Counted from the stretch's first letter, positions 51,993-61,087 are shown. The stretch: 64,000 nt of DNA from Chloroflexota bacterium (GCA_020850535.1 JADZEM010000219.1:46009-110008), one strand, 5' to 3'. Translations and numbers: made by a program. Notes: generated from the sequence alone by a model not told the origin.

Positions 51993-53954
51993 GTGAAACA
52001 GCGACCTCAGCCTGCTGCGCGTCAGCGTCTCCAGAGCGACCCACGAGCACCTCAGTCGGGGACAGCCGCGCGGCCGACGTCCGGGCAGACTGCGCCCATG
52101 CAGCAGGCCCTTGCACGCGGACGCGATCTGCACAGCGCCGGGCACTTTGCCGAGGCCGAGGCGATCTACCGCCAGATCCTGGCCGCCGATCCGACCAACG
52201 CGCCAGCCCTCCACCTGCTCGGTGTCCTGGCGAACCAGCTCGGGCATGCCGAGGCCTCGGCGGCGCTGATCTCCCAGGCCATCCAGATCGAGCCGCTGGC
52301 CGCCTCCTATCACAGCAATCTGGGCGTGGCGTACCAGTCGCTCGGGCGACGCGAGGAGGCCCTGGCCTGCTACACACGGGCGCTGGACTTGAAGCCAGAC
52401 CACGTGGACGCCCTCAACAACCAGGCCGTGCTGCTCCAGTCGCTCGGGCAGCCAGAGGCCGCGCTGGCGAGCTTCGAGCGGTCCCTGAAGCTGCGTCCAA
52501 ACCACGCCGAGACGCTCACCAACGCCGCCATCTCGCTGCGAGTGCTCGGGCGGCTGGCCGAGGCCGAGAGCCGTCTGCGCCGCGCCCTCAAGCTCCAGCC
52601 GACCCACCTGGAAGCGTTGACCAACCTCGCCAGCACCCTCCAGGTCGCCGGGCGGCTCGACGAGGCCGCGGCGCTCTACCGGCGTACCCTGGAGATCGCG
52701 CCCGACTCGGCGGTTGCTCACAGCGGGCTGATCTTTCTGCTGGACTTGCTCCCGGACGGGGCCGCCGAGGCCCAGGCCGAGCGGCAGCGCTGGAACGCCC
52801 GTTTCGGGCAGGGCTGGCGCGCCAACCCGCCCGCCTACGGGAATACCGCCGAGCCTGAGCGCCGCCTGCGCGTCGGCTACGTCTCGGCGGACTTCTACCG
52901 TCACTCGGCAGCCCTGGCGATCCTCCCGATCCTGCGCGCCCACGTCCGCGCCCAGGTCGAGGTGGTCTGCTACTCGGGCGTCATCATCCCCGACGCCCTG
53001 ACCGCCGAGATCCGGTCGCTGGCCGATGGCTGGCGCGATGTCGCGCAGCTCCCCGACGAGCGATTGGCGGCGCAGATCCAGGCCGACGCCATCGACGTGC
53101 TGGTGGACCTGTCCGGCCACTCGGCGGGCAACCGGCTGCCGGTCTTCGGGCGGAGGCCGGCCCCGGTCCAGGTCTCGGCCTGGGGGTACGCGGCCGGCAC
53201 CGGCCTCGACGCCATCGACGCTTTCCTGGCCGATCCCGTCGTCCTGCCAACCGGACAGCGCGCCGCGTTCGCCGAAGCGGTGGTCGATCTGCCGTCGGTG
53301 CTCTGCTTCGAGCCGCCAGCCGATGCGCCGGCGGTCGTGCCGCTGCCGGCTCTGGCGGCCGGCCACGTGACGTTCGGCTCGTTCCACCGGCTGCCGCGTC
53401 TCACCGATGACGTGCTCGATCTCTGGGCCAGGGTGGTCGCTGCCGTGCCAGACGCGCGGATGGTGCTCAAAGGCTCGGGGCTGGAGGAGCCAGCCGTGCG
53501 TGCACGGATCGAGGCGGCGTTCGGGCGGCAGGGCGTCTCGGCGGGCCGCCTCACCATCCTCGGCCCGACCTCCCGGCAGGAGCATCTGGCGGCCTACGGG
53601 CTGGTCGATCTCCAACTGGATACGTTCCCGCAGAGCGGCGGCATCACCACGCTCGAAGGGCTGATGATGGGCGTCCCGAGCGTCACGCTGGCCGGGTCGC
53701 GGATCACCGAGCGGATGTCGGCCTCGTTCTTGACGACGCTCGGGCTGCCGGACCTGATCGCCACGTCGCGCGAGGCGTTCGTCGCGGCAGCCGTCCAGGC
53801 AGCCGCCGATGTTCAGTCCCTGGCCGCTGTGCGCGCAGCGCTCCGCGCGCGGCTGCTGGCCTCGCCCATCGGAGACGTGCGTCAGTACACGCGGTCGGTT
53901 GAAGGGGTCTACCGCGCGCTCTGGCGTCGGTGGTGCGCCGCCCAGCCGTCATAG
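51993..53954 (+). CDS. TPR / O-GlcNAc-transferase-like (GT41, SPINDLY-type) protein
   Basis: About 653 aa. Six or so TPR units (about 35-260; NLGVAYQSLGRREEALACYTRALDLKP and similar), then the GT41 catalytic part: VGYVSADFYRHSAA (conserved His), LVDLSGHSAGNRLPVF, VSAWGYAAGTGL, FGSFHRLPRLT and LDTFPQSGGITTLEGLMMGVP. Family members transfer GlcNAc or fucose to Ser/Thr of proteins, or glycosylate cell-surface polymers. GTG 51993 is chosen because AAGGA lies 6 nt upstream; ATG 51969 and ATG 52098 are alternatives. No obvious target gene is adjacent. Confidence 0.88.
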   Translation: MKQRPQPAARQRLQSDPRAPQSGTAARPTSGQTAPMQQALARGRDLHSAGHFAEAEAIYRQILAADPTNAPALHLLGVLANQLGHAEASAALISQAIQIEPLAASYHSNLGVAYQSLGRREEALACYTRALDLKPDHVDALNNQAVLLQSLGQPEAALASFERSLKLRPNHAETLTNAAISLRVLGRLAEAESRLRRALKLQPTHLEALTNLASTLQVAGRLDEAAALYRRTLEIAPDSAVAHSGLIFLLDLLPDGAAEAQAERQRWNARFGQGWRANPPAYGNTAEPERRLRVGYVSADFYRHSAALAILPILRAHVRAQVEVVCYSGVIIPDALTAEIRSLADGWRDVAQLPDERLAAQIQADAIDVLVDLSGHSAGNRLPVFGRRPAPVQVSAWGYAAGTGLDAIDAFLADPVVLPTGQRAAFAEAVVDLPSVLCFEPPADAPAVVPLPALAAGHVTFGSFHRLPRLTDDVLDLWARVVAAVPDARMVLKGSGLEEPAVRARIEAAFGRQGVSAGRLTILGPTSRQEHLAAYGLVDLQLDTFPQSGGITTLEGLMMGVPSVTLAGSRITERMSASFLTTLGLPDLIATSREAFVAAAVQAAADVQSLAAVRAALRARLLASPIGDVRQYTRSVEGVYRALWRRWCAAQPS

Positions 53955-55085
53955 GCGCTGCGTGAGCGGCAGGCTCCGGGAGTCCCCAGTCGGAACGGTC
54001 TGCTCGTCGCGCTGCTCGGCCAGCAGATGGACGCTGCCTGCCTCGATGCTCAGCGTCAGCGGCCCGCCCACCACGATACCCGCGGCCGCCAGCGTCGAGC
54101 GGGTGACGATGGCCTGGAGCCGCCCGGACCCCCGCCGCACCTGCACCAGCACGGCGTGTGGCAACGACGCCACCTCGTCCACCGTCCCATCGACGCGGAG
54201 GCAGCCCGGCCCACCTGGACCCGGTGTCAGCCGGTCGGGCGGCAGGTAGGCCAGGAGCGGGCTGGCAGCCGTCGCGGGAGCCGGCCCGTCCCAGGCGGCC
54301 CGCACGTCGAGGTCGGTCAGGTGCAGCGAGCCATCGCGGAGCACGGCCGGCGTCAGGTTCCGCAGTCCCAGCACCCGCGCCACTGCCTCCGAGGCCGGCT
54401 GCTCCCGCAACGTCTCGTAGGGCGCGATCTGGAGGATGCGCCCGCCTTCCAATACCGCCACCTGCGCCGCGATCCTCGCCGCCTCAGCCTGGTCGTGCGT
54501 GACGTACAGCATCGTCCAGCCCTCGGCCCGGTGGAGCGCCCGCAGCTCGTCCAGCAGCCGCTCGCGGATCGGCTGATCCAGGCTGTTGAGCGGCTCGTCG
54601 AGCAGGAGCACGCGGGGACGCGTCGCCAGCGCCCTGGCGATGGCCACCCGCTGCTGCTGCCCGCCGGACAGCTCGTGCGGGTAGCGCCCGGCCAGCCCCT
54701 CCAGCCCGACCAGCCGCAGCAAGTCGGCCACACGCTGGCCGTGCTCGCCGCGCGGGACGCCGCGATACGGCAGCCCGAACGCGACGTTCTCGCCGGCCGT
54801 CAGGTGCGGAAAGAGCAGGAACCGCTGGTGGATCATCGCCATGCCGCGCCGCTCCGGCGGCAGCTTGCCGATCTCCCGCCCATCGGCGAAGATCGCTCCC
54901 CGCTCGGCCGGGACCAGCCCCCCCAGCAGCCGGAGGATGGTCGTCTTGCCGCTGCCGCTGCTCCCCAGCAGGGCCACGCACTCGCCGGCCGCCACCTCCA
55001 GCGAGAGGCCGTCCAGCACGAGCGTGTTGCCAAGCCGCACCCGCGCATCCACGATGCTGACGGATACCCCGGATACCGTCGGCAT
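53949..55085 (-). CDS. ABC transporter ATPase with C-terminal TOBE-like region
   Basis: 378 aa. Walker A GSSGSGKTT, Q loop, signature LSGGQQQRVAIARALA, Walker B VLLLDEPLNSLD and the H loop in YVTHDQAEA. The last 130 residues are a TOBE-type beta domain (LQAIVTRSTLAAAGIVVGGPLTLSIE), as in FbpC/PotA/ThiQ-like ATPases. It is last of the three-gene minus-strand importer; the ATG lies 26 bp past the permease stop. Its stop overlaps the end of the TPR gene by 6 bp (convergent). Confidence 0.93.
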   Translation of the reverse strand: MPTVSGVSVSIVDARVRLGNTLVLDGLSLEVAAGECVALLGSSGSGKTTILRLLGGLVPAERGAIFADGREIGKLPPERRGMAMIHQRFLLFPHLTAGENVAFGLPYRGVPRGEHGQRVADLLRLVGLEGLAGRYPHELSGGQQQRVAIARALATRPRVLLLDEPLNSLDQPIRERLLDELRALHRAEGWTMLYVTHDQAEAARIAAQVAVLEGGRILQIAPYETLREQPASEAVARVLGLRNLTPAVLRDGSLHLTDLDVRAAWDGPAPATAASPLLAYLPPDRLTPGPGGPGCLRVDGTVDEVASLPHAVLVQVRRGSGRLQAIVTRSTLAAAGIVVGGPLTLSIEAGSVHLLAEQRDEQTVPTGDSRSLPLTQRL

Positions 55086-55111
55086 ACCTGACGATCCTCG
55101 GTTGGCCACGG

Positions 55112-56833
55112 CTAGACCGGCAGCGCCGCGCGGGCCAGCGACCACGGCGCGCGCCGCCTGAGCCACGCTTCCCAGGAGAGCAGCACCATCAGGGGCGCGG
55201 CCACCAGGAACACTTCCAGCGCGCTGGCCGCCCCGATCCCAGACACCCCCACCGCCTCGTACAGCCACAACGGGGCCGTCTGGTAGCGCGTCGGCGCGAC
55301 CATCAGCGCCAGGTTCGACTCGCCGAACGTCCGCACGAAGACCAGCGCCGCCCCCACCCCGATGGACGGCAGCAGCAGCGGGAGCAGCACCCGGCGCGTC
55401 CGCTCCCAACGCCCAGCGCCCAGCCCGGCCGCCACCGCCAGGTACTCGCCGTCCAGCCCTTCGAGCGCCGCCATCAGCACCCGCACCATGAACGGCAGCG
55501 CCAGGAACGCCTGCCCCACCACCAGCAGGGCCGGCCCGCGCGCCAGGGCGGGGGCCGTCGCGTGGGCCAGCACCAGCAGGCTCAACCCCCACAGGAAGCC
55601 TGGCACGCCGATCGGCAGCAGCACCAGCACGCGCAGCACCCCCTTGCCGGGGAGCGGCGCGAAGCGCCAGGCCGCCGCCAGCGGCAGCCCGAGCGCCAGC
55701 GTCAGCAGCACCGCCGCGAAGCTGAGCACGATGCTCAACTGCACCGAGCTCCAGAAGCGCGGATCGACCTGCAGGTACCAGCGGAGCGTCCAGGTGCGTG
55801 GCAACAGGCTGTTGCCCCAATCGCCGACGAAGGAGGCGTAGAGCGGCGTCAGCACCAGCAACGCCAGCAAGGCCGCCCAGCCCCACTGGTACGCGGCGGC
55901 CAGCCACGACTGTAGGCGGCGCCCACGTGCGCCCTCGGCTGCGGCGCCGTCTGAGCCGTCGGCAGCCGCGCGCGGCCGGAACAGCCGGCCGGACGCCAGC
56001 AGCCGCACGCCCGCGGCCACCAGCCGCTCGACCAGCGTCAGCGCGACGAACAGCGTCAGGGCCAGCCCGAGCGCCAGGGCCGACGCCCGCGAGACATCCG
56101 CGAACGAGGTCAACTGGCTGAAGATCTCAGCGGAGAGCAGCGCGTGGCGCGCCCCGCCGATCAGCATCGGGACGGCCAGCGAGCCGGCCACCAGGATGTA
56201 GGCCAGGCAGGCCGCCGCGCGCAGCGCCGGCCCGGTCAGCGGCAGGGTCACGCGCCGGAACGTCTCGAACGGGCCAGCCCCGAGCAGCCGACCCGTATCC
56301 TCGAAGTCGGCAGCCTCCCGCCCCACGGCCACGATGGTGTAGGCCAGGAAGTACGGCAGGCCGAAGATCGAGAAGAACAGCAGCAGCGCCTCCACGCTGA
56401 ACGCCAGCGGCAGGGGCGGCTGGGACAGCCCCAGCAGGGCTTGCAGGATGCGGTTCAGCCAGCCAGCATTCCCGAAGACGATCAGGTAGGCCAGGGCGGC
56501 CGGGAAGCCGTGCAGCAGCAGCGGCGCACGGAGGATCGGCGTGAGCGACGGGCCGGGCCGCAGCCTCCAGCAGAACAGGAACAGCGTCCCCAGCACCAGC
56601 ACCAGGAGCGTTGCCACACTGGCGACGGCGTGCGTCCGCACCAGGGCCTCGCGGACGCTGCCCGGGGCCACCAGCGGCAGGAAGCGCCCGCCGACGTTGC
56701 CCGGCGCTGCCGCCGACACGACCAGCGCCCCGATCAGCCCCAGCAGCAACAGCAGGTACAGGCCCCAGACGGCCCCGGCCGCCAGCAGCATGCCGCCGAC
56801 ACGGCCGGGGCCACGCCCGGGCAGAGAGACCAC
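55112..56833 (-). CDS. Two-module ABC permease (FbpB/ThiP type)
   Basis: 573 aa, about 12 transmembrane helices: two fused permease modules, each with an EAA-like loop (EDTGRLLGAGPFETFRRVTLPL; LAVAAGLGAGRWERTRRVLLPLLLPS). Such fused permeases serve iron(III), thiamine or polyamine importers with a single permease polypeptide. It lies 15 bp after the binding-protein stop. The start is near 56833; a nearby in-frame alternative cannot be excluded. Confidence 0.92.
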   Translation of the reverse strand: MVSLPGRGPGRVGGMLLAAGAVWGLYLLLLLGLIGALVVSAAAPGNVGGRFLPLVAPGSVREALVRTHAVASVATLLVLVLGTLFLFCWRLRPGPSLTPILRAPLLLHGFPAALAYLIVFGNAGWLNRILQALLGLSQPPLPLAFSVEALLLFFSIFGLPYFLAYTIVAVGREAADFEDTGRLLGAGPFETFRRVTLPLTGPALRAAACLAYILVAGSLAVPMLIGGARHALLSAEIFSQLTSFADVSRASALALGLALTLFVALTLVERLVAAGVRLLASGRLFRPRAAADGSDGAAAEGARGRRLQSWLAAAYQWGWAALLALLVLTPLYASFVGDWGNSLLPRTWTLRWYLQVDPRFWSSVQLSIVLSFAAVLLTLALGLPLAAAWRFAPLPGKGVLRVLVLLPIGVPGFLWGLSLLVLAHATAPALARGPALLVVGQAFLALPFMVRVLMAALEGLDGEYLAVAAGLGAGRWERTRRVLLPLLLPSIGVGAALVFVRTFGESNLALMVAPTRYQTAPLWLYEAVGVSGIGAASALEVFLVAAPLMVLLSWEAWLRRRAPWSLARAALPV

Positions 56834-56848
56834 CGCGCGCGCCCGGCC

Positions 56849-57904
56849 CTACTTGATCTCGGCGTTCCAGCGGTCCAGCCACGCCTTCTGGTACGGCAGG
56901 ATGCTGTCCCAGTCGAACGGGTAGCCGGCCTCGTAGTTCTCGGGGTAGTTCGCGCGGACCTCAGCCGGCACGGTGATGTCGGTGCGGGCCGGGCGGAAGT
57001 AGCGGCTGGCGAGCAGGTTCTGGGCCTCGGGCGTCAGCAGGAAGTCCACGAACTTCTTCGCCGCCTCAGCCTGCGGGGCGTACTTCGCCACGCCAACGGA
57101 CAGCGCCGAGAGGGGCATCCCCTCCTTCGGCACGACGACCTCGATCGGGGCGTTCTCGAAGTACTTGTTGTAGAGGTTGGCCTCGCTGTAGTGGACGATC
57201 AGGCCCAGCTCGCCCTTCTGCACCAGCGACAGCGACTCGCCGCCCGACGACGGGTAGGTGGTGATCTTCGAGCGCAGCTTCTTCAGGTACTCGAAGCCCG
57301 GCTCCGGGTTCTCGATGGTCCCGCCGTTCGCCAGGATCGCGCCGACCAGGAAGATCATGCCCGAGGCCGAGGTGACCGGGTTGTCGTAGGAGATGCGGCC
57401 TTCGGCGTTGGGCAGGTCGGCGTAGCTCTTGGGCGGGTTCGCCATCTGATCCTTGTTGTAGATGAAGGCCGGCGTCCAGAGCGCCCAGGAGTAGTAGAGG
57501 CCGTTCGGATCGTGGTCGGTGGGAAGCAGGAACTCAGCGCCCGTGGGCTGGATCGGCGCGAGCACGTCGGCGTCGCGGAACTGCGGCCCGAGCGCCTGCC
57601 CGAAGAACACGAGGCTGACCTGGGTGTTCTCGCCTTCGGTCTTCAAGCGGGCCAGGGTGCTGCCGCTCCCGCCCGATTGCGGCGCCTGCACGATCTTGAT
57701 GTTCGGCTCCTGCTTCGCGAAGAGGGCCAGCAGCTCGGGGAAGTTCGGGTAGTTCTGGGTCAGGCCGATCTGCACGACCTCGATGGCCTCCTGCGCCGCG
57801 GCCTCACGCGAGGGGCCGGCCAGGCTGGCCGAGGGCAGCACCAGGATCACCAGGAAGAGGGACAACAGCAGCCGTGACGCGCGGGAGACACGAGTCCGAA
57901 TCAT
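56849..57904 (-). CDS. ABC transporter substrate-binding protein (iron/thiamine/polyamine cluster)
   Basis: 351 aa. Signal peptide (RLLLSLFLVILVLPSASLAG) without a lipobox Cys. Binding fold with VFFGQALGPQFRDADVLAPI, SWALWTPAFIYNKDQM, RISYDNPVTSASGM and the late VDFLLTPEAQNLLA, as in SBP_bac_6/FutA/TbpA-like proteins. No Tyr cluster typical of ferric binding is obvious, so the ligand is open. GGAGG lies 8 nt before ATG 57904. It is first in the operon. Confidence 0.9.
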   Translation of the reverse strand: MIRTRVSRASRLLLSLFLVILVLPSASLAGPSREAAAQEAIEVVQIGLTQNYPNFPELLALFAKQEPNIKIVQAPQSGGSGSTLARLKTEGENTQVSLVFFGQALGPQFRDADVLAPIQPTGAEFLLPTDHDPNGLYYSWALWTPAFIYNKDQMANPPKSYADLPNAEGRISYDNPVTSASGMIFLVGAILANGGTIENPEPGFEYLKKLRSKITTYPSSGGESLSLVQKGELGLIVHYSEANLYNKYFENAPIEVVVPKEGMPLSALSVGVAKYAPQAEAAKKFVDFLLTPEAQNLLASRYFRPARTDITVPAEVRANYPENYEAGYPFDWDSILPYQKAWLDRWNAEIK

Positions 57905-58002
57905 AGGTGGCGCCTCCGATCTCACCAGAAGGTCCAATTCGTCATAGAGCAATCAGGACAACGGCAGGTATAGCAGGCTGCCGAGATGGCGTGTGTGGAC
58001 GA

Positions 58003-58025
58003 CTCTACTCTAAACGTGAGTAGTG
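58003..58025. promoter_or_regulatory. Operator-like inverted repeat
   Basis: CTCTACTC-TAAACGT-GAGTAGTG, 7 of 8 pairs matching, in the 316-bp divergent region between the ABC importer (57904) and the LLM gene (58221). It is AT-richer than its surroundings. A possible -10 TACAAT lies at 58163-58168 for the rightward gene. No regulator gene is adjacent. Confidence 0.3.
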
Positions 58026-58220
58026 TAGTCCTCGGCTGCCGGAGCAGCAATGGGAGCATGGTGCGGGGGAGGGGGCGGGGGGCCGCGACTGCGCTGGCCG
58101 CAGTGCAGGATGCCGCGGGGCGCCCATGGCGCAGCGCACTGGGAGGAGCACGGTATTCGGGATACAATCCGGACGGGCTGCTCGGAGACGACGGCCGGGC
58201 GGCCCTGGGGGGAGACGACG

Positions 58221-59417
58221 ATGTTCCGACCTGCCCGCATGAAGTTCGGCATCTTCCTGGCGCCGTTCCACCGCCACTACGAGAACCCGACCCTCGGCAT
58301 CGAGCGCGACGTTCGGCTGATCGAGATGCTCGACGAGCTGGACTACGACGAGGCCTGGATCGGGGAGCACCACAGCGCCGGCTGGGAGACCATCGCCTCG
58401 CCCGAAGTGTTCATGGGCATCGCCGCTACCCGCACGCGGCGGATCATGCTCGGGACCGGCGTCATCAGTTTGCCGTACCACCACCCGCTGATGGTCGCGA
58501 ACCGGATGGTCCTGCTCGACCATATGACGCGGGGGCGCGTGATGCTCGGGGTCGGCCCCGGGGCGCTCCTCAGCGACGCTCAGATGCTCGGGATCGTGCC
58601 GACGCGCCAGCGTGAGATGATGGAGGAGTCGCTCGACGCCATCATGCGGCTGCTCACCGAGCCGGAGCCGATCACCCACCGGAGCGACTGGTTCCAGTTG
58701 AACGACGCGACGCTCCATCTCAGCCCCTACACGAAGCCGCATTTCCCGATTGCGGTAGCCTCGGTGCAGTCACCGGCCGGCGTGACGCTGGCCGGCAAGC
58801 ACGGCCTCGGCGTGCTCTCGCTCGGCTCGTTCGTCGGGCACCGCGGGGCCGTCGATCCGAAGGCGCAGTGGGCGGTGGCCGAGGAGACGGCCGCGAAGCA
58901 CGGCAGGACCATGAACCGCGCCGAGTGGCGGATTGTCACGCCGCTGCACGTCGCCCCGTCGCGCAAAGAGGCGTTGGCGGACATCAAGGCCGGGGGCCTG
59001 GAGTTCCTGACCAGATACTGGGAGCAGGCGCTCGGGAACACGCGTGGCAGCCTGCGCGCCGTCGACCGGCCGACGGACGACGAGACGCTGATCGAGCAGC
59101 TTGCCGAGAGCGGCCAGTGGATCGTCGGCTCTCCTGACGATTGTATCGCCGCCATCGAGCATCTTCAGGCGATCACCGGCGGCTTCGGCGGCCTGTTGAT
59201 TCGGGCGCAAGAGTTCACCACGCCCGAGAAGATCCGCCAGAGCTACGAGCTGTTCGCGCGGTACGTCATGCCACGCTTCCAGCACTCGCTGCTGCCGCTG
59301 GAGCAGTCGTATCAGCGGGTGGTGGCGAACGTCGCCGAGACTTCGTCACAGGGACGGGCGGCCATCGAGCGCGCCCATCAACGCTACGAGCAGCAGACCG
59401 CCGCCGAGCGGCGTTAG
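58221..59417 (+). CDS. LLM-class flavin-dependent oxidoreductase (bacterial luciferase-like)
   Basis: 398 aa. KFGIFLAPFHRHYENPTLG, LDELDYDEAWIGEHHSAGWE, ATRTRRIMLGTGVISLPYHHP and DHMTRGRVMLGVGPGALLSDAQM are signatures of the alkanal-monooxygenase-like group, close in pattern to limonene/alkane-sulfonate-type FMNH2-dependent enzymes. GGGGGGAGA lies before ATG 58221. No flavin reductase is beside it. Confidence 0.9.
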   Translation: MFRPARMKFGIFLAPFHRHYENPTLGIERDVRLIEMLDELDYDEAWIGEHHSAGWETIASPEVFMGIAATRTRRIMLGTGVISLPYHHPLMVANRMVLLDHMTRGRVMLGVGPGALLSDAQMLGIVPTRQREMMEESLDAIMRLLTEPEPITHRSDWFQLNDATLHLSPYTKPHFPIAVASVQSPAGVTLAGKHGLGVLSLGSFVGHRGAVDPKAQWAVAEETAAKHGRTMNRAEWRIVTPLHVAPSRKEALADIKAGGLEFLTRYWEQALGNTRGSLRAVDRPTDDETLIEQLAESGQWIVGSPDDCIAAIEHLQAITGGFGGLLIRAQEFTTPEKIRQSYELFARYVMPRFQHSLLPLEQSYQRVVANVAETSSQGRAAIERAHQRYEQQTAAERR

Positions 59418-59458
59418 TGGCTCGTCCGGCGTCAATCACCGGGTCGCTCAGTGCCGGT

Positions 59459-59666
59459 CATCATCCCGACCCCATTCGGCACGCTCAGGGCAAGCTACGC
59501 GAGGCACGAGCACACCCCTCCGTCATCCCGACCGCGGCGAGGCACGAGCGGAGTGGAGGGATCTTCTCCTTCTGTAGCGTGAGGAAGATCCCTCGACTGC
59601 GTTCGCACGCTCACGTCACTCGGGATGACGGTGACGGGAGCAGCCTCACCTCGCTCGGGATGACGG
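59459..59666. repeat. Palindromic repeat family C, copy 2
   Basis: CGTCATCCCGACCGCGGCGA ... GGAGTGGAGGGATCTT on the left, AAGATCCCTCGACTGCGTTC ... CTCGGGATGACGG on the right, with a partial extra arm at each end. It matches 27136-27352 and fills most of the gap between the LLM gene and the Cys-rich gene. Confidence 0.75.
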
Positions 59667-59698
59667 GGAAGGTCGTCACGTGCGTAGCGGGGGTGTGC

Positions 59699-59959
59699 TC
59701 AGTGCTGGCCGACGCTCGCCGCCATCGCCGAGGCACAGTTGACGCAGCAGAAGGTCTGACCGTTCCGCTCCGCCAGGGTCGTCTGATCCACCAGTGGCAC
59801 GTGGCAGTGGGCGCACATCTCCGTCGTTGCGCGACCGCGCATCTGCCCGTGCTCGGCGCTCGAACAGTTGGTGCAGCAGAAGGTCCGCCCGCCATGCTCG
59901 ACCATGGTGGCGTGGTCAGTGATGGCGACATGACAGTGGGCGCAGGTAGTGTGCGGCAT
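59699..59959 (-). CDS. Tandem-duplicated Cys-rich metal-binding protein
   Basis: 86 aa, 12 Cys. Two near-identical modules, about 6-34 and 49-77: CAHCHVAITDHATMVEHGGR-TFCCTNC and CAHCHVPLVDQTTLAERNGQ-TFCCVNC, each CxxCH-x18-FCCxNC. The CxxC/His and G-x-x-F/Y-C arrangement recalls prokaryotic metallothioneins (SmtA type) and small zinc fingers; Zn or Cu(I) binding is probable, function inferred. GGAGGGAG lies 5 nt before ATG 59959. It is a single gene, without neighbours for metal export. Confidence 0.8.
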   Translation of the reverse strand: MPHTTCAHCHVAITDHATMVEHGGRTFCCTNCSSAEHGQMRGRATTEMCAHCHVPLVDQTTLAERNGQTFCCVNCASAMAASVGQH

Positions 59960-60073
59960 CTGGCTCCCTCCAGCCGAACTCAGCGGCAGAAGGCCAGCAC
60001 AGCCCGTGCCAACGTCGGCTGAGGGGCCTCTGACGAGGTCGCGCTACCGACCCGGTGGTACGGATGGGGAGCC

Positions 60074-60169
60074 CAGGGCGATTGCCGCGGCAACTCGTCG
60101 ATCTTCATCACCCTCCGACCGCTCATTCCGTGGCGCTACAAGGACACGAACGAACGGGCAATCACCCTG
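60074..60169. mobile_element. Short TIR-only relative of the MITE
   Basis: CAGGGCGATTGCC at 60074 and GGCAATCACCCTG at 60157 are inverse with one mismatch and match the outer MITE ends; the 70-bp interior does not match the MITE arms. Flanking 10-mers share six positions. It sits in the 330-bp gap before the DsbA-like gene, which otherwise shows only that gene's ribosome site. Confidence 0.45.
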
Positions 60170-60289
60170 CCGGGGACTCACGGTTTCGGCGCAGGATCCG
60201 CGGCGCGGCCTACAATCGAAGCACAGGCCGCTGCCGAGACGCCGCCCGGCGAGCGTTTCCGAGGCACGTGGCCGCAGGGAGGTCGCCCG

Positions 60290-61012
60290 ATGGCGGTCGT
60301 CAACATCGAGGTCTACTCGGACGTGGTCTGCCCGTGGTGCTTCGTCGGGCGCAAGCGGCTGGAGAAGGCCGTGCACCTGCTCGACGGCAAACACGAGATC
60401 CACGTCACCTGGAAGCCGTATCAGCTCAACTCGTGGATACCGCCTGAGGGGATGGACCGCGCCGAGTACCGCCGCATGAAATTTGGCAGCGCCGAGCGAT
60501 CCTCCAGCATGGACAACCGGCTGGCCGAGGCCGGGCGCGGGGAGGGCATCGAGCTGGCCTTCGACCGCATCACGCGGACGCCGAACACCCTGGCGGCGCA
60601 TCGACTGATCTGGCTGGCCGAGCGCGAGGGGCGGCAGATCGAGATGGTGGACACGCTGTTCCAGGCCTACTTCACGGACGGCAAGGACATCGGCAATCCA
60701 GATCAGCTGACCGAACTGGCGGCTGCTGCCGGCCTCGACGCCGACGCCGTCCGCGCGTTCCTGGCGACGGATGAAGGCCTCGCCGAGGTCGAGGCTGAAG
60801 AGGAAGCCGGGCGCGGGCTCGGGATCGACGGTGTGCCGTTCTTCCTGCTGGCCGGCAAGTACGGCGTCTCGGGCGCGCAGCCGGCCGAGGTGCTGGTGGA
60901 CGTCATCGAGCGGGTGGTGGAGCTGGAGCGGCCGAAGACACCCGAGCTGCTGGCCGTCGGAGCCGTGGCGACCGGTGCGACCTGCTCCGTGGACGACCCG
61001 GAAAACTGCTAG
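60290..61012 (+). CDS. DsbA-family oxidoreductase (FrnE-like)
   Basis: 240 aa, no signal peptide. Thioredoxin-like fold with the active site SDVVCPWCFVG (about 10-20), the helical insert TRTPNTLAAHRLIWLAEREG, and the cis-Pro loop GIDGVPFFLLAGKYGVSGAQP. FrnE-type proteins are cytoplasmic disulfide isomerases or 2-hydroxychromene-carboxylate-isomerase relatives linked to stress resistance. GGGAGG lies 8 nt before ATG. The C-terminus has two extra Cys (CSVDDPENC). The stop lies on the first base of a heptamer array. Confidence 0.92.
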   Translation: MAVVNIEVYSDVVCPWCFVGRKRLEKAVHLLDGKHEIHVTWKPYQLNSWIPPEGMDRAEYRRMKFGSAERSSSMDNRLAEAGRGEGIELAFDRITRTPNTLAAHRLIWLAEREGRQIEMVDTLFQAYFTDGKDIGNPDQLTELAAAAGLDADAVRAFLATDEGLAEVEAEEEAGRGLGIDGVPFFLLAGKYGVSGAQPAEVLVDVIERVVELERPKTPELLAVGAVATGATCSVDDPENC

Positions 61013-61032
61013 GGGCGTGGGGCGTGGGGCGT
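61012..61032. repeat. Heptamer array (GGGGCGT), three units
   Basis: Left-hand array of the third composite element. It begins on the last base of the preceding stop codon. ACGATCC-ACGGCCC (61252-61265) is its inverse-oriented partner on the other side of repeat family B copy 3. Confidence 0.6.
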
Positions 61033-61087
61033 GGGAGTATCCGGCCGCACATGCGCCACAGGTCAATGGCAAACCTGCAACGCCCCT

